A model generated the notes under the pieces. It did no database searches, was not told the DNA's origin, and worked only from the letters and a program-made list of their open reading frames with translations. Made by a program: the position numbers and the translations under genes. Below, in pieces: positions 1-6,655 of a stretch of DNA of 11,390 nt (its first letter is position 1; every line of letters begins with the position of its first letter). Location: the NCBI GenBank assembly GCA_003024985.2, contig PXIH01S0023170.1. One strand, 5' to 3'. This DNA comes from Euperipatoides rowelli. Its lineage: Eukaryota; Onychophora; Udeonychophora; Euonychophora; Peripatopsidae.

Positions 1-11
1 TGTGTGAATCG

Positions 12-52
12 TGTATCTATGGCAAGGCACATCATGTATCTATGGCAAGGCA
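12..52 (+). repeat. 18 bp direct repeat, 23 bp period
   Basis: The 18-mer tgtatctatggcaaggca occurs at 12-29 and exactly again at 35-52, with five bases between. The 23 bp step is not a multiple of three, so a recent duplication would have shifted the integrase frame. One frame reads through both copies, so its origin as a duplication is inferred. Confidence 0.6.
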
Positions 53-261
53 ACAGAGAAAAGGCAACTAAGCCTGGAGAATTAATGCAACAGATGCCTG
101 TGGATTGTTAGATGAATCATTCCAGAAAAAATTATATCTAGTTGTGTTCAAAGATAGCTACACAAAGTTTTGCTATGGATATGTGATTCAAAAGAAATCA
201 GATGTCAAGGATATGTTAAAACAAACACTCATGCATGCAAAAACATTGGAACACTACAATG

Positions 262-455
262 TTTAAAATGTATTAATGATACTATTTGATATTTTTTATT
301 CATTTATCCATTCTTGTGCCTTATTTATTATTTTCTAATATTAATTATCTCAATTGTAAATAAAACCTACATCCTTTTGGGCTAGGTTTTATATTATAGG
401 CCTATGTGTATCACAATTTTCAATTTCAATTTGAATAAACTTATATAATAATAAT
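262..455. mobile_element. Insertion of about 195 bp inside the Copia integrase, ATA-repeat tail
   Basis: The integrase frame ends near 261 and resumes near 456, just before the second catalytic Asp. The coding parts on either side account for about the usual spacing between the two Asp residues, so the intervening bases look inserted rather than divergent. The segment has no long frame. It ends with an AATAAA-like stretch (ttgaataaac) followed by a short ATA repeat up to 458, a layout seen at the 3' ends of some non-LTR retrotransposons and SINEs. No convincing target-site duplication was found, so the class is uncertain. Confidence 0.5.
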
Positions 456-940
456 AATGGAACTACTAAGTGACAATGGTGGTGAATTTGACAATGAAGC
501 AGTTTGAGAAATACTACGTGCAGAAGGCATCAATACAGAGACTGACCGAACCATATACTCCTGAACAAAATGGTGGAAATGAACGTGAGATGCGCACAAC
601 AGTTGAGATGGCAAGAACATTTAAATAAGCAAATCCTGAAGACAAATTTCCACCAGCAATATGGGTTGAGCTGGTTAGTCAGAACTGTGAAATCTTCTGT
701 TGAAAATGTAAGTCCATTCGAACTATGGATTAATAAAACGCCCAGAATAAAGCAATTATATATAATTGGTCCACTTGCTAGGCTATGCTCATATTCCAGT
801 AGAAAGAATAAGAAAAATGGACAAGAAAGCAATCAACGACTATCTTGTTGGATATAATGGTGATGAGAGGTACACTATTTGGATAAAAGAACAAAACCAA
901 AGTAATTCTGTCCAGAGATGCAATTTTTAGAAGCTAGCGA

Positions 941-1095
941 TAAAGCCCGTTACATGGGCATCCAACATTTTTTTTTGTTTAAGCCTGTTCCACAGGTATC
1001 AAACATTTTTTTTTTTGTTTAAACCCGTTAAACGGGCATCAAACATTTTTTTTTGTTTAAGCCCGTTACACAGGCATGAAAGATTTTTTTTTTGG
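941..1095. repeat. Tandem array, four units of 38-40 bp with palindromic core and T-tract
   Basis: Four imperfect units begin near 941, 979, 1020 and 1058. Each has a core resembling gcccgttacacgggc followed by a linker (catcaaaca) and a run of 8 to 11 T. In the third unit the core is a perfect palindrome, cccgtt-a-aacggg. Spacing between equivalent bases is 38, 40 and 38, varying with T-run length. The array starts just after the recognisable integrase C-terminus and separates it from the pol linker found at 1260-1530, so it appears to have expanded inside or inserted into the dead Copia copy. Confidence 0.85.
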
Positions 1096-1259
1096 TTGTT
1101 GTTTTTTTATCTAAGAGAAGACACCATTTAAAGTTTCTAAAAATAGTTCCCGTGCATAAATGGTGCTGTTATTGACTTCGGAACATGATCATTTTCCAAT
1201 TAGGATAATAGATAATGAATAAATATGAAGAACAAGACGTTACCTTTACCATTTTGAGA

Positions 1260-1530
1260 TGAAAAGTTACCATTATCATTATTAGATGAAAATGAAATGT
1301 CTTCCAAATCAGGCAAAGATTTTCTGAACAACCAATGGAAAATAAAAGAGTTGAGTCGAAACTTTAGCTTCAGAAACTGACATTGATGAAGAAGTAAAAG
1401 CAGATGTTGAAAAAGACATACAAGAAAACAAACATTCCATTTCTAATCTCAGAAATCGATCAACATTAAAAAGACCTAAATATGTTAAAGACTGTATTAT
1501 GATAGAAGAAAGTCTGATTAATAAAGTTGA
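1260..1530 (+). pseudogene. Decayed Copia pol linker (integrase to reverse transcriptase)
   Basis: From 1355 an open frame reads through an acidic, low-complexity stretch (TDIDEEVKADVEKDIQEN) and then LRNRSTLKRPKYVKD, ending around IMIEESLINK near 1525. The basic motif R-x-R/S-x-x-x-x-x-P-x-x-x-x-D matches the conserved short segment that precedes the reverse transcriptase domain in Copia polyproteins. Upstream, about 1260-1350, another frame gives a plausible earlier part of the linker, so at least one frameshift separates them. It lies in the same orientation and order as the integrase remnant at 1-935, which supports one dismembered element. I found no reverse transcriptase motif after 1530. 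A minus-strand open frame over the same bases is only a shadow. Confidence 0.62.
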
Positions 1531-1559
1531 TTTCTTCAAGGTCTTGTATTTCTTCCTGC

Positions 1560-2358
1560 ATATCTAGAAATGTGCTGAACCTGTTTTTGAGTTCTAACTG
1601 AAATTCATGTGTGTGTGTTTCCTTAGGTTATCGGTAGGCTATCAATTAATTGAAACTTCCTTTTGACAAGTTTAACATTTCAGGTGCTGTTATCACTGTC
1701 TTGTTGAATTGGTTGAGTACTAATATGTCTTGCACTATTTTCTTTTTGTTAACAAGTATATAGGCCTAATCAATTTCATTCTTCACTTAGTTGGTTCTGT
1801 CCAAGTCAATTTCCTCAACTCGGACATGTAAAGTGCAAGTTGTTGGGCCACAGTTGGGATGGAAACAGGACATCCTATAATGTTACAAAAAGGCAAAAAC
1901 AAGGTTCAAACCCCTTTTTATTTATAGTGCTTTTTTTTTATATATCATTTGTCATTCCTGTTTCCTCTCCTAATCCTGGTACAAATTTGTGAATCTTTGA
2001 TATTTTGATTTCTGAAGTAAGAACTAGGCTTATAATAATTAAAAGTTGTCTTCAATACATATGAAATAGGCCTATATCATTTATGCTTGAAATTAAAATT
2101 CATGTTATGATAAATGCTGTAATATTTAGGTGCTAAAAGATGTGGTAACTACAATTGTTGTCAACAAAAGATATTAAGAATGATAACCTATTTCTTATTT
2201 TAAATTTGATATTTTTATAAAAGTAAAACGATAGGCTATATTGTATTTTATAATCATCATTTAACTTATTGTCAAATTGTCATTTTATCCGGAATAATTT
2301 AATTTAATTATTGAAGAAGCCACTATACAGCATATGCAATAAACCTAATATTGAAGTC
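1560..2358. other. AT-rich stretch without a recognised gene
   Basis: No long frame, exon-like segment or repeat copy was recognised here. A sequence resembling a tRNA B-box (ggttcaaacccc) followed by a T-run sits at about 1903-1919, but no convincing A-box or cloverleaf accompanies it. Confidence 0.6.
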
Positions 2359-2459
2359 AACATAAACAACCAAAACATGCATGTATCTTGAAAATCAAAT
2401 CTTTATTAAATTAAAACATATCCAATTATAATTTCTAGTGTCAACAAAGTGCTGTTTTC
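2359..2459 (+). repeat. Left arm (outer part) of a hairpin element split by Copia
   Basis: The reverse complement of this segment matches 6285-6385 closely, including exact shared blocks such as ctagaaattataattgga and gatacatgcatgttttgg. The match continues past the Copia insertion into 6178-6197, so the arm was about 121 bp before the insertion. The outer ends diverge just beyond aacat / atgtt. No terminal target duplication was found for the hairpin itself, so its superfamily is unknown. Fold-back or MITE-like is the best description. Confidence 0.85.
2454..2459. repeat. Target-site duplication of the Copia element, left copy
   Basis: gttttc stands directly before the 5' LTR and again directly after the 3' LTR at 6172-6177. 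Copia elements usually duplicate 5 bp; the extra g may be coincidental or belong to the LTR end. Confidence 0.85.
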
Positions 2460-3137
2460 TGTTATTGTTGTAAGATTGGCAGTTTTAAATGAAGCAGAGA
2501 AATAAACCGATTGAGTGTTAAAACTATAAATTTCAGTAATAGATTAGATATGTAGTGTTAGATAGTATAGTGTTAAAAAATGATAATTATAATCTTTGAC
2601 TTATAGAACTGTAACTTAACCATATTATTGATAACGTATTAATACTTAGGGTAAAATATAATTATCGATTACCTTTGTATAGGGGGAGTACTGGTGACTT
2701 ATCTATTAGTTTTTTCCTATCCTATCCTATAATTTTGTAGAGCCCGCCATGAGGCTGTAGAACATGGGTATTATTTGTAAGTGAAATTAAAGTGCAACAA
2801 TTGGAAACATCATAAGTGTTTGATGGATTATTTTAGAGTTAAAAATTGGAAAATAACCGTATACATGTTTATGGAAATTTGTGAAAAGTAATTTGAATTG
2901 ATATACGATATTACTCGGACTATAAGCTAGTGAATCGGTAAGAGCACGTGGATGAAAATTGGTTAAAGTCAATCTGATTAGTGTAAGTAAAATATTAGTT
3001 TTACATTTGTTCTCAATTACTAGTGCCATAGGATTAAATAAGCATTATTATTAATTGGATACCTTAACTTATATAATCAAGTACTTGTTTAACTCAGTGC
3101 GATTACATTTAAGGCCTACTACGATATAACCTCAACA
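2460..3137 (+). repeat. 5' LTR of the Copia element
   Basis: It starts tgttattgttgtaag and ends cctcaaca, and matches 5479-6171 along its whole length. Compared with the 3' LTR it lacks about 15 bp near 2690. Transcription of the element should start within this repeat. A TATA-like tataatttt at about 2728-2736 is the only candidate core-promoter word I noticed, and it is weak in such AT-rich DNA. An antisense open frame inside the LTR also appears in the 3' copy but resembles no known protein. Confidence 0.95.
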
Positions 3138-3151
3138 GGTTATGGGCCCAG
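3138..3151 (+). promoter_or_regulatory. Primer-binding site, internal fragment of initiator tRNA-Met
   Basis: ggttatgggcccag follows the 5' LTR without a gap and is the exact complement of ctgggcccataacc, the anticodon stem-loop region of animal initiator tRNA-Met. Drosophila copia primes minus-strand DNA from a cleaved initiator tRNA-Met half in the same way, rather than from the tRNA 3' end. Only 12 bases then separate the site from the gag start codon. Confidence 0.9.
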
Positions 3152-3163
3152 AAGAATAAAACA

Positions 3164-3904
3164 ATGGATACAAAAACCTATAATGTTACAAAACTCAATG
3201 GAGACAATTTCTTGTTATGGCGGATCAAAATAGAAATGGTACTGCAAAAAGAGAGACTATGGGGAGTGGTCACTGAAGACCCCACATATACCATAACTGA
3301 GGAGTGGAAAAACAAGGATTTTAGCGCTAGAGCCACTATAGGCCTATCCTTAGAGGACAAAATTTTGATAACTACAAGTAACTGTCTCACTGCTAAGGAA
3401 TTATGGGAAAAATTAAAAAATATGTATCGACACACCAATCTTACTAACCAGATCTGGTTACTAAAGAGACTATTCGGATGCAACTACGAGGAGTTCAATA
3501 ACATGGAGGAGTACCTAAACAAAATCACCGAATTATCAGAAAGACTCAGAATATCTGGAGAAGAAGTAAAAGAAAAACATCTTATAGCAGCAGCACTGTG
3601 TGGATTACCATCTAAATTTGATCCAATCATTACAGCCATAGAGGCAAGGGATGCCAGTACCCTTACATTTGAATTTGTAAGTGAAAAACTAAGAGACGAT
3701 GCGATCAGGAAAGAAGGAAATACCTTGGAAGACCAAGAAAACAATCTAGTAATGGGAGCCAAACAAAACAGAAACACCAAAAGTATTATACTGTGCTGCA
3801 AATGCGGCAAGGAGGGACATTTAAAAAGAAATTGCCCCTTGGAATGGAATCAAGAAAGAAGGTATAGCCTACCAGAGGTAACACAGAGCACCAATCACAC
3901 ATGA
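3164..3904 (+). CDS. gag: Copia Gag (nucleocapsid-capsid protein)
   Basis: The protein has 246 residues and is intact. It should form the virus-like particle of the retrotransposon in the cytoplasm and bind its RNA. The N-terminus has the LNGDNFLLWRIKIEMVL stretch (about residues 11-27) typical of the DUF4219 start of Copia Gags. Residues about 60-190 match the UBN2 / retrotran_gag_2 pattern, including LWEKLKNMY and LPSKFDPI. A single zinc knuckle CX2CX4HX4C uses C211, C214, H219 and C224. The first ATG follows the primer-binding site by 12 bases in a favourable context (acaATGG), so the leader after the LTR is unusually short. The stop overlaps the start of the next frame as ATGA. Most Copia elements fuse gag and pol in one frame; here they are separate. 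Confidence 0.93.
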   Translation: MDTKTYNVTKLNGDNFLLWRIKIEMVLQKERLWGVVTEDPTYTITEEWKNKDFSARATIGLSLEDKILITTSNCLTAKELWEKLKNMYRHTNLTNQIWLLKRLFGCNYEEFNNMEEYLNKITELSERLRISGEEVKEKHLIAAALCGLPSKFDPIITAIEARDASTLTFEFVSEKLRDDAIRKEGNTLEDQENNLVMGAKQNRNTKSIILCCKCGKEGHLKRNCPLEWNQERRYSLPEVTQSTNHT

Positions 3905-5448
3905 CCTGGCAGTTACAAGACCCTCTTGATACAGCAACCAGGATGGAGGGACTCAATCTCAAGGAAGAATGGGCTATGTCAGGTATAAGAGTAACTGATG
4001 AAGAGAAACCTACCAACTGGATTATTGACTCGGGAGCTAGCTCCCACATGTCACCTAACAAGGAAGACATAGCAGATCTAAAACCAGTAGCACCAGGGAC
4101 TTACATCAGACTGGCGAATGGTGAGACAATAAAGGCAGAAGGAATAGGTGAGACCAAAGTGCAGGTAGTGGGAGATGACACCAAAATACAGGTAATGAAC
4201 TTACACAATGTTTTGTGGGTCCCCCAACTTAGCCATCCTTTAATATCTGTGAAATATCTATGCCAATCAGGTTACAAAGTTGTATTTACAGACAGAGAAT
4301 GCAATCTCATGAATAATGACGTAAACATTAATTGCCTAACTAGTAAAAATAATGTTTTTCAATTAAAAACAGTAAGAGCAAAGCCTGAAGAAAACGCCAT
4401 GAGCGCGTGCATCCATCAATGGCACAAGAGACTGTCCCATAGGTGTCTAGATAATATAAAAACAATGGTAAAAGAAGGCTTAGCTGAACGAATGATTATA
4501 AAACCTTGCAAGTACAATGACTTCTGTGAAATATGTAAGTTAGGAGCATCTACTAGAAAACCTTTTCATAAATCAACCACCAAGAAGTGCACGCCAATCT
4601 TCGGAATTCTGACATCCGATCTATGCGGTCGTATCACACCTACGACCCTAGGAGGAAGCAAGTACTTAATGACAGTCACCAACTTGAACTCAAATTATGT
4701 CCAAATAAGGATACTTAAACACAAATTTGAAGCTAATAGTAATTTAATAGAAATAATGAGAGAAGGGAGAAACAGATTTGGTCGATTTCCACTAGTTCTC
4801 CGAACCGATGGAGGAGGAGAGTTTTGCAATCAGGAATTAAGCTCTTTCCTCAAATTGAATGGAATACAGCATCAGATAACCCTTCCTGAGACCCCAGAAC
4901 AGAATGGAGTCTCGAAAAGAATGAATAGGACATTGCTCGAAGCCATCAGAAAAATGATAAAGGGAGGACTACCTCTTGGACTGTGGGGGGAGATAGCCTC
5001 CATGGCAGCATATCTCCATAATATAATGAAATTTCCTACACTAAATATCACACCCTCTGAAGCTTGGAGTAACATCCGACCCAGTTATAACCACCTCAGG
5101 GAGATTGGCAGCGAAGCATTTGTGCACCTGGAAAAGTCTCAAAAAGGAAAAATCGATGACACTTCCAAAAGGGGGATACTTGTTGGATACGGTACCCAAC
5201 GCAAATGCTACAGACTGCGGTTGCCAGGGACTTTAAAAATCATCAACTCAAGAAACGTGGACTTTAGAGCGAATCCCATCATAGAAAAAATTGTAGACCC
5301 CACACTACAGATACAGGTATCAGAAAACCTAGATAATCCATTGGAAACCCCTAAACCAGAGGATCAAGCAATACACAAAGACATTGAAAAACAAAACAAG
5401 GGGATACCAGCAGAGAGACTTACACTGAGTGCTATTAACATCATATGA
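3901..5448 (+). CDS. pol: Copia protease-integrase polyprotein, truncated pol with defective integrase
   Basis: This 515-residue frame holds protease then integrase. The aspartic protease site is WIIDSGASSHMS with D43. The integrase zinc domain is H175-x4-H180 and C209-x2-C212. The core has Asp240 in LTSDLCGRI and Asp303 in RTDGGGEF. The third catalytic position, 35 residues further, is K339 in QNGVSKRMNRT, where the family has Glu in NGVxER; GAA to AAA would explain it. The C-terminal part (IGSEAFVHL, GILVGYG, YRLRLPG) is present, then an acidic linker ending GIPAERLTLSAINII, which resembles the segment just before reverse transcriptase. There coding stops: the whole polymerase and RNase H are missing. 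The frame is -1 relative to gag with an ATGA overlap, so expression could use reinitiation, or the split may be a mutation. As it stands it should cleave Gag but not catalyse integration. Confidence 0.93.
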   Translation: MTWQLQDPLDTATRMEGLNLKEEWAMSGIRVTDEEKPTNWIIDSGASSHMSPNKEDIADLKPVAPGTYIRLANGETIKAEGIGETKVQVVGDDTKIQVMNLHNVLWVPQLSHPLISVKYLCQSGYKVVFTDRECNLMNNDVNINCLTSKNNVFQLKTVRAKPEENAMSACIHQWHKRLSHRCLDNIKTMVKEGLAERMIIKPCKYNDFCEICKLGASTRKPFHKSTTKKCTPIFGILTSDLCGRITPTTLGGSKYLMTVTNLNSNYVQIRILKHKFEANSNLIEIMREGRNRFGRFPLVLRTDGGGEFCNQELSSFLKLNGIQHQITLPETPEQNGVSKRMNRTLLEAIRKMIKGGLPLGLWGEIASMAAYLHNIMKFPTLNITPSEAWSNIRPSYNHLREIGSEAFVHLEKSQKGKIDDTSKRGILVGYGTQRKCYRLRLPGTLKIINSRNVDFRANPIIEKIVDPTLQIQVSENLDNPLETPKPEDQAIHKDIEKQNKGIPAERLTLSAINII

Positions 5449-5469
5449 GTATTTTAAATTGCCATTCTT

Positions 5470-5478
5470 AAGGGGGAG
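5470..5478 (+). promoter_or_regulatory. Polypurine tract
   Basis: aagggggag lies directly before the TG of the 3' LTR, the expected site where plus-strand DNA synthesis is primed from an RNase H-resistant purine run. Its survival shows that the internal deletion stopped short of the 3' cis-acting end. Confidence 0.88.
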
Positions 5479-6171
5479 TGTTATTGTTGTAAGATTGGCA
5501 GTTTTAAATGAAGCAGAGAAATAAACCCGATTGAGTGTTAGAACTATAAATTTCAGTAATAGATCAGATATGTAGTGTTAGATAGTATAGTGTTAAAAAA
5601 TGATAATTATAATCTTTGACTTATAGAACTGTAACTTAAACATATTATTGATAATGTATTAATACTTAGGGTAAAATATAATTATCGATTACCTTTGTAT
5701 AGGGGGAGCTACTGGCAAACCTTATACATTGACTTATCTATTAGTTTTTTCCTATCTTATCCTATAATTTTGTAGAGCCCGCCATGAGGCTGTAGAACAT
5801 GGGTATTATTTGTAAGTGAAATTAAAGTGCAACANTTGGAAACATCATAAGTGTTTGATGGATTATTTTAGAGTTAAAAATNGNAAANNANNNTATACAT
5901 GTTTATGGAAATTTGTGAAATGTAATTTGAATTGATATACGATATTACTCTGACTATAAGCTAGTGAATCGGTAAGAGCACGTGGATGAAAATCGGTTAA
6001 AGTCAATCTGATTAGTGTAAGTAAAATATTAGTTTTACATTTGTTCCCAATTACTAGTGCCATAGGATTAAATAAGCATTATTATTAATTGGATACCTTA
6101 ACTTATATAATCAAGTATTTATTTAACTCAGTGCGATTACATTTAAGTCCTATTACGATATAACCTCAACA
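5479..6171 (+). repeat. 3' LTR of the Copia element
   Basis: This is a full copy of 2460-3137 with about 13 substitutions and an extra stretch of about 15 bp around 5712-5730. Ambiguous bases occur at 5835 and between 5882 and 5893, where the 5' copy reads unambiguously. The end cctcaaca is followed by the second target-site copy. Confidence 0.95.
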
Positions 6172-6177
6172 GTTTTC
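6172..6177. repeat. Target-site duplication of the Copia element, right copy
   Basis: gttttc here matches 2454-2459 exactly and marks the clean right boundary of the insertion. Confidence 0.85.
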
Positions 6178-6385
6178 AAGGTTTCTAAAATATAATAAAC
6201 CACAAATTACATAAAATAATAAAAACAAAAATTAAAAGACATGCATACAACTGGAAAATAGTATATTATTTTTCAGAAACTTTGACAACAGCAGTTTGTT
6301 GATGCTAGAAATTATAATTGGATATGTTTTAATTTAATAAAGATTTGATTTTAAAGATACATGCATGTTTTGGTTGGTTGATGTT
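6178..6385 (+). repeat. Inner left arm, loop and right arm of the split hairpin element
   Basis: Positions 6178-6197 continue the left arm, 6198-6263 form a loop of about 66 bases, and 6264-6385 form the right arm of 122 bp. Removing the Copia element and one target copy gives an inverted repeat of about 309 bp with arms nearly 90 percent alike by eye. The Copia target itself lies within the left arm; the right-arm counterpart reads gttgtc on the complementary strand instead of gttttc. No coding capacity is seen in the loop. Confidence 0.85.
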
Positions 6386-6464
6386 CGCATAATTTAAATA
6401 CTTACTATAATATTGTGATATTTTAAAGTTATTTTTTCATTATTACAACCTGTAACATTCTTAC

Positions 6465-6627
6465 CCTACACCACTGAAAAATCTTGCAGATAACATTAAC
6501 CAAAATGACTGACTCAAACTTGATAAAAATCCAAATAATCCATTTACTGCCAGCGACCACATGAGGATAGTTTTTCGACCAAATACATCACCCAAGGATC
6601 CCCATAAGTAACCACCAACCATCATCC
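6465..6627 (-). CDS. Internal exon of an SV2/SVOP-like major facilitator transporter
   Basis: The exon codes for about 54 residues with MMVGGYLWGSLGDVFGRKT, an exact fit to major facilitator motif A (G-x-L-x-D-x-x-G-R-K) between the second and third membrane helices. A hydrophobic helix follows (MWSLAVNGLFGFLSSL), then FWLMLSARFFSGVG, the start of the fourth helix with the R-x-x-x-G-x-G pattern. The wording is that of insect synaptic vesicle glycoprotein 2-like proteins, membrane transporters of largely unsettled substrate. An acceptor (ttatattag) precedes 6627 and a donor (gtaagaatg) follows 6465, in intron phases 1 and 2. Length 163 fits those phases. The frame stays open a little upstream of the acceptor, which only lengthens the open frame. 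Flanking exons were not recognised in the window, so both introns exceed several kilobases, or the exon is an isolated copy. Confidence 0.85.
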
Positions 6628-6655
6628 CTAATATAAAAATAAATAAAATTACCAA

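Larger units (their letters stand above)
1..935 (+). pseudogene. Decayed Copia-type integrase (pol fragment)
   Basis: Three frames must be combined to follow this remnant, so it is dead. Near 12 a GKAHH stretch resembles the end of the integrase zinc-binding region, and KATKPGEL follows in another frame (about 61-84). From 93 a frame reads DACGLL, carrying the first catalytic Asp, then VVFKDSYTKF and VIQKKSDVKD, typical of the Copia integrase core, and stops near 261. After an insertion, SDNGGEF (about 469-489) holds the second Asp at 472, and PYTPEQNGGNERE holds the catalytic Glu at 581. The two are 35 residues apart once one extra base is allowed for. PPAIWVEL, SPFELWINK and YLVGYNGDERY continue the C-terminal part to about 930. 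Several stops and frameshifts are present. The left end is cut by the window edge. It belongs to a different Copia family from the element at 2460-6171, which is less similar at every motif. Confidence 0.88.
2460..6171 (+). mobile_element. Copia (Ty1) LTR retrotransposon lacking reverse transcriptase and RNase H
   Basis: This is a structurally complete LTR element of 3712 bp: LTRs of 678 and 693 bp, termini TGTT...AACA, a flanking gttttc duplication, a primer-binding site abutting the 5' LTR, two open frames and a polypurine tract abutting the 3' LTR. The internal region is only 2341 bp. Copia elements normally encode gag, protease, integrase, reverse transcriptase and RNase H in this order; here coding ends just after the integrase C-terminal linker and the polypurine tract begins 21 bp after the stop. 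The polymerase part is therefore deleted, making it a non-autonomous derivative. The LTRs differ by about 13 substitutions that I counted by eye plus an indel of about 15 bp, roughly 2 percent, so the insertion is not ancient. Confidence 0.95.

Noticed and set aside
570-857. Plus-strand frame of 95 residues as a gene
   Set aside because: It is a mixed-frame piece of the decayed Copia integrase; only its middle (SPFELWINK) is in the authentic frame.
941-1095. CRISPR-like array
   Set aside because: The period is too short, there are no unique spacers, and the context is a eukaryotic retrotransposon remnant.
1309-1539. Minus-strand open frame of 76 residues
   Set aside because: It is the complement of the Copia linker pseudogene and has no recognisable domain.
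1842-1919. Possible tRNA-derived SINE (B-box-like ggttcaaacccc, then T-run)
   Set aside because: No cloverleaf, only a poor A-box match with wide spacing, and no target duplication.
2787-3029. Antisense open frame in the 5' LTR, with its counterpart at 5863-6063
   Set aside because: Present in both copies only because they are LTRs. No known domain, and its match in the 3' LTR runs into ambiguous bases.
3820-3826. T TTA AAA as a programmed -1 frameshift site linking gag to pol
   Set aside because: The phase is right, but the -1 frame closes at TAG 3865-3867, before the pol frame opens to its first ATG, so it cannot work in this copy.
3178-4070. Minus-strand open frames opposite gag and the start of pol, also at 4872-5075
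   Set aside because: These are shadows of well supported plus-strand coding sequence.
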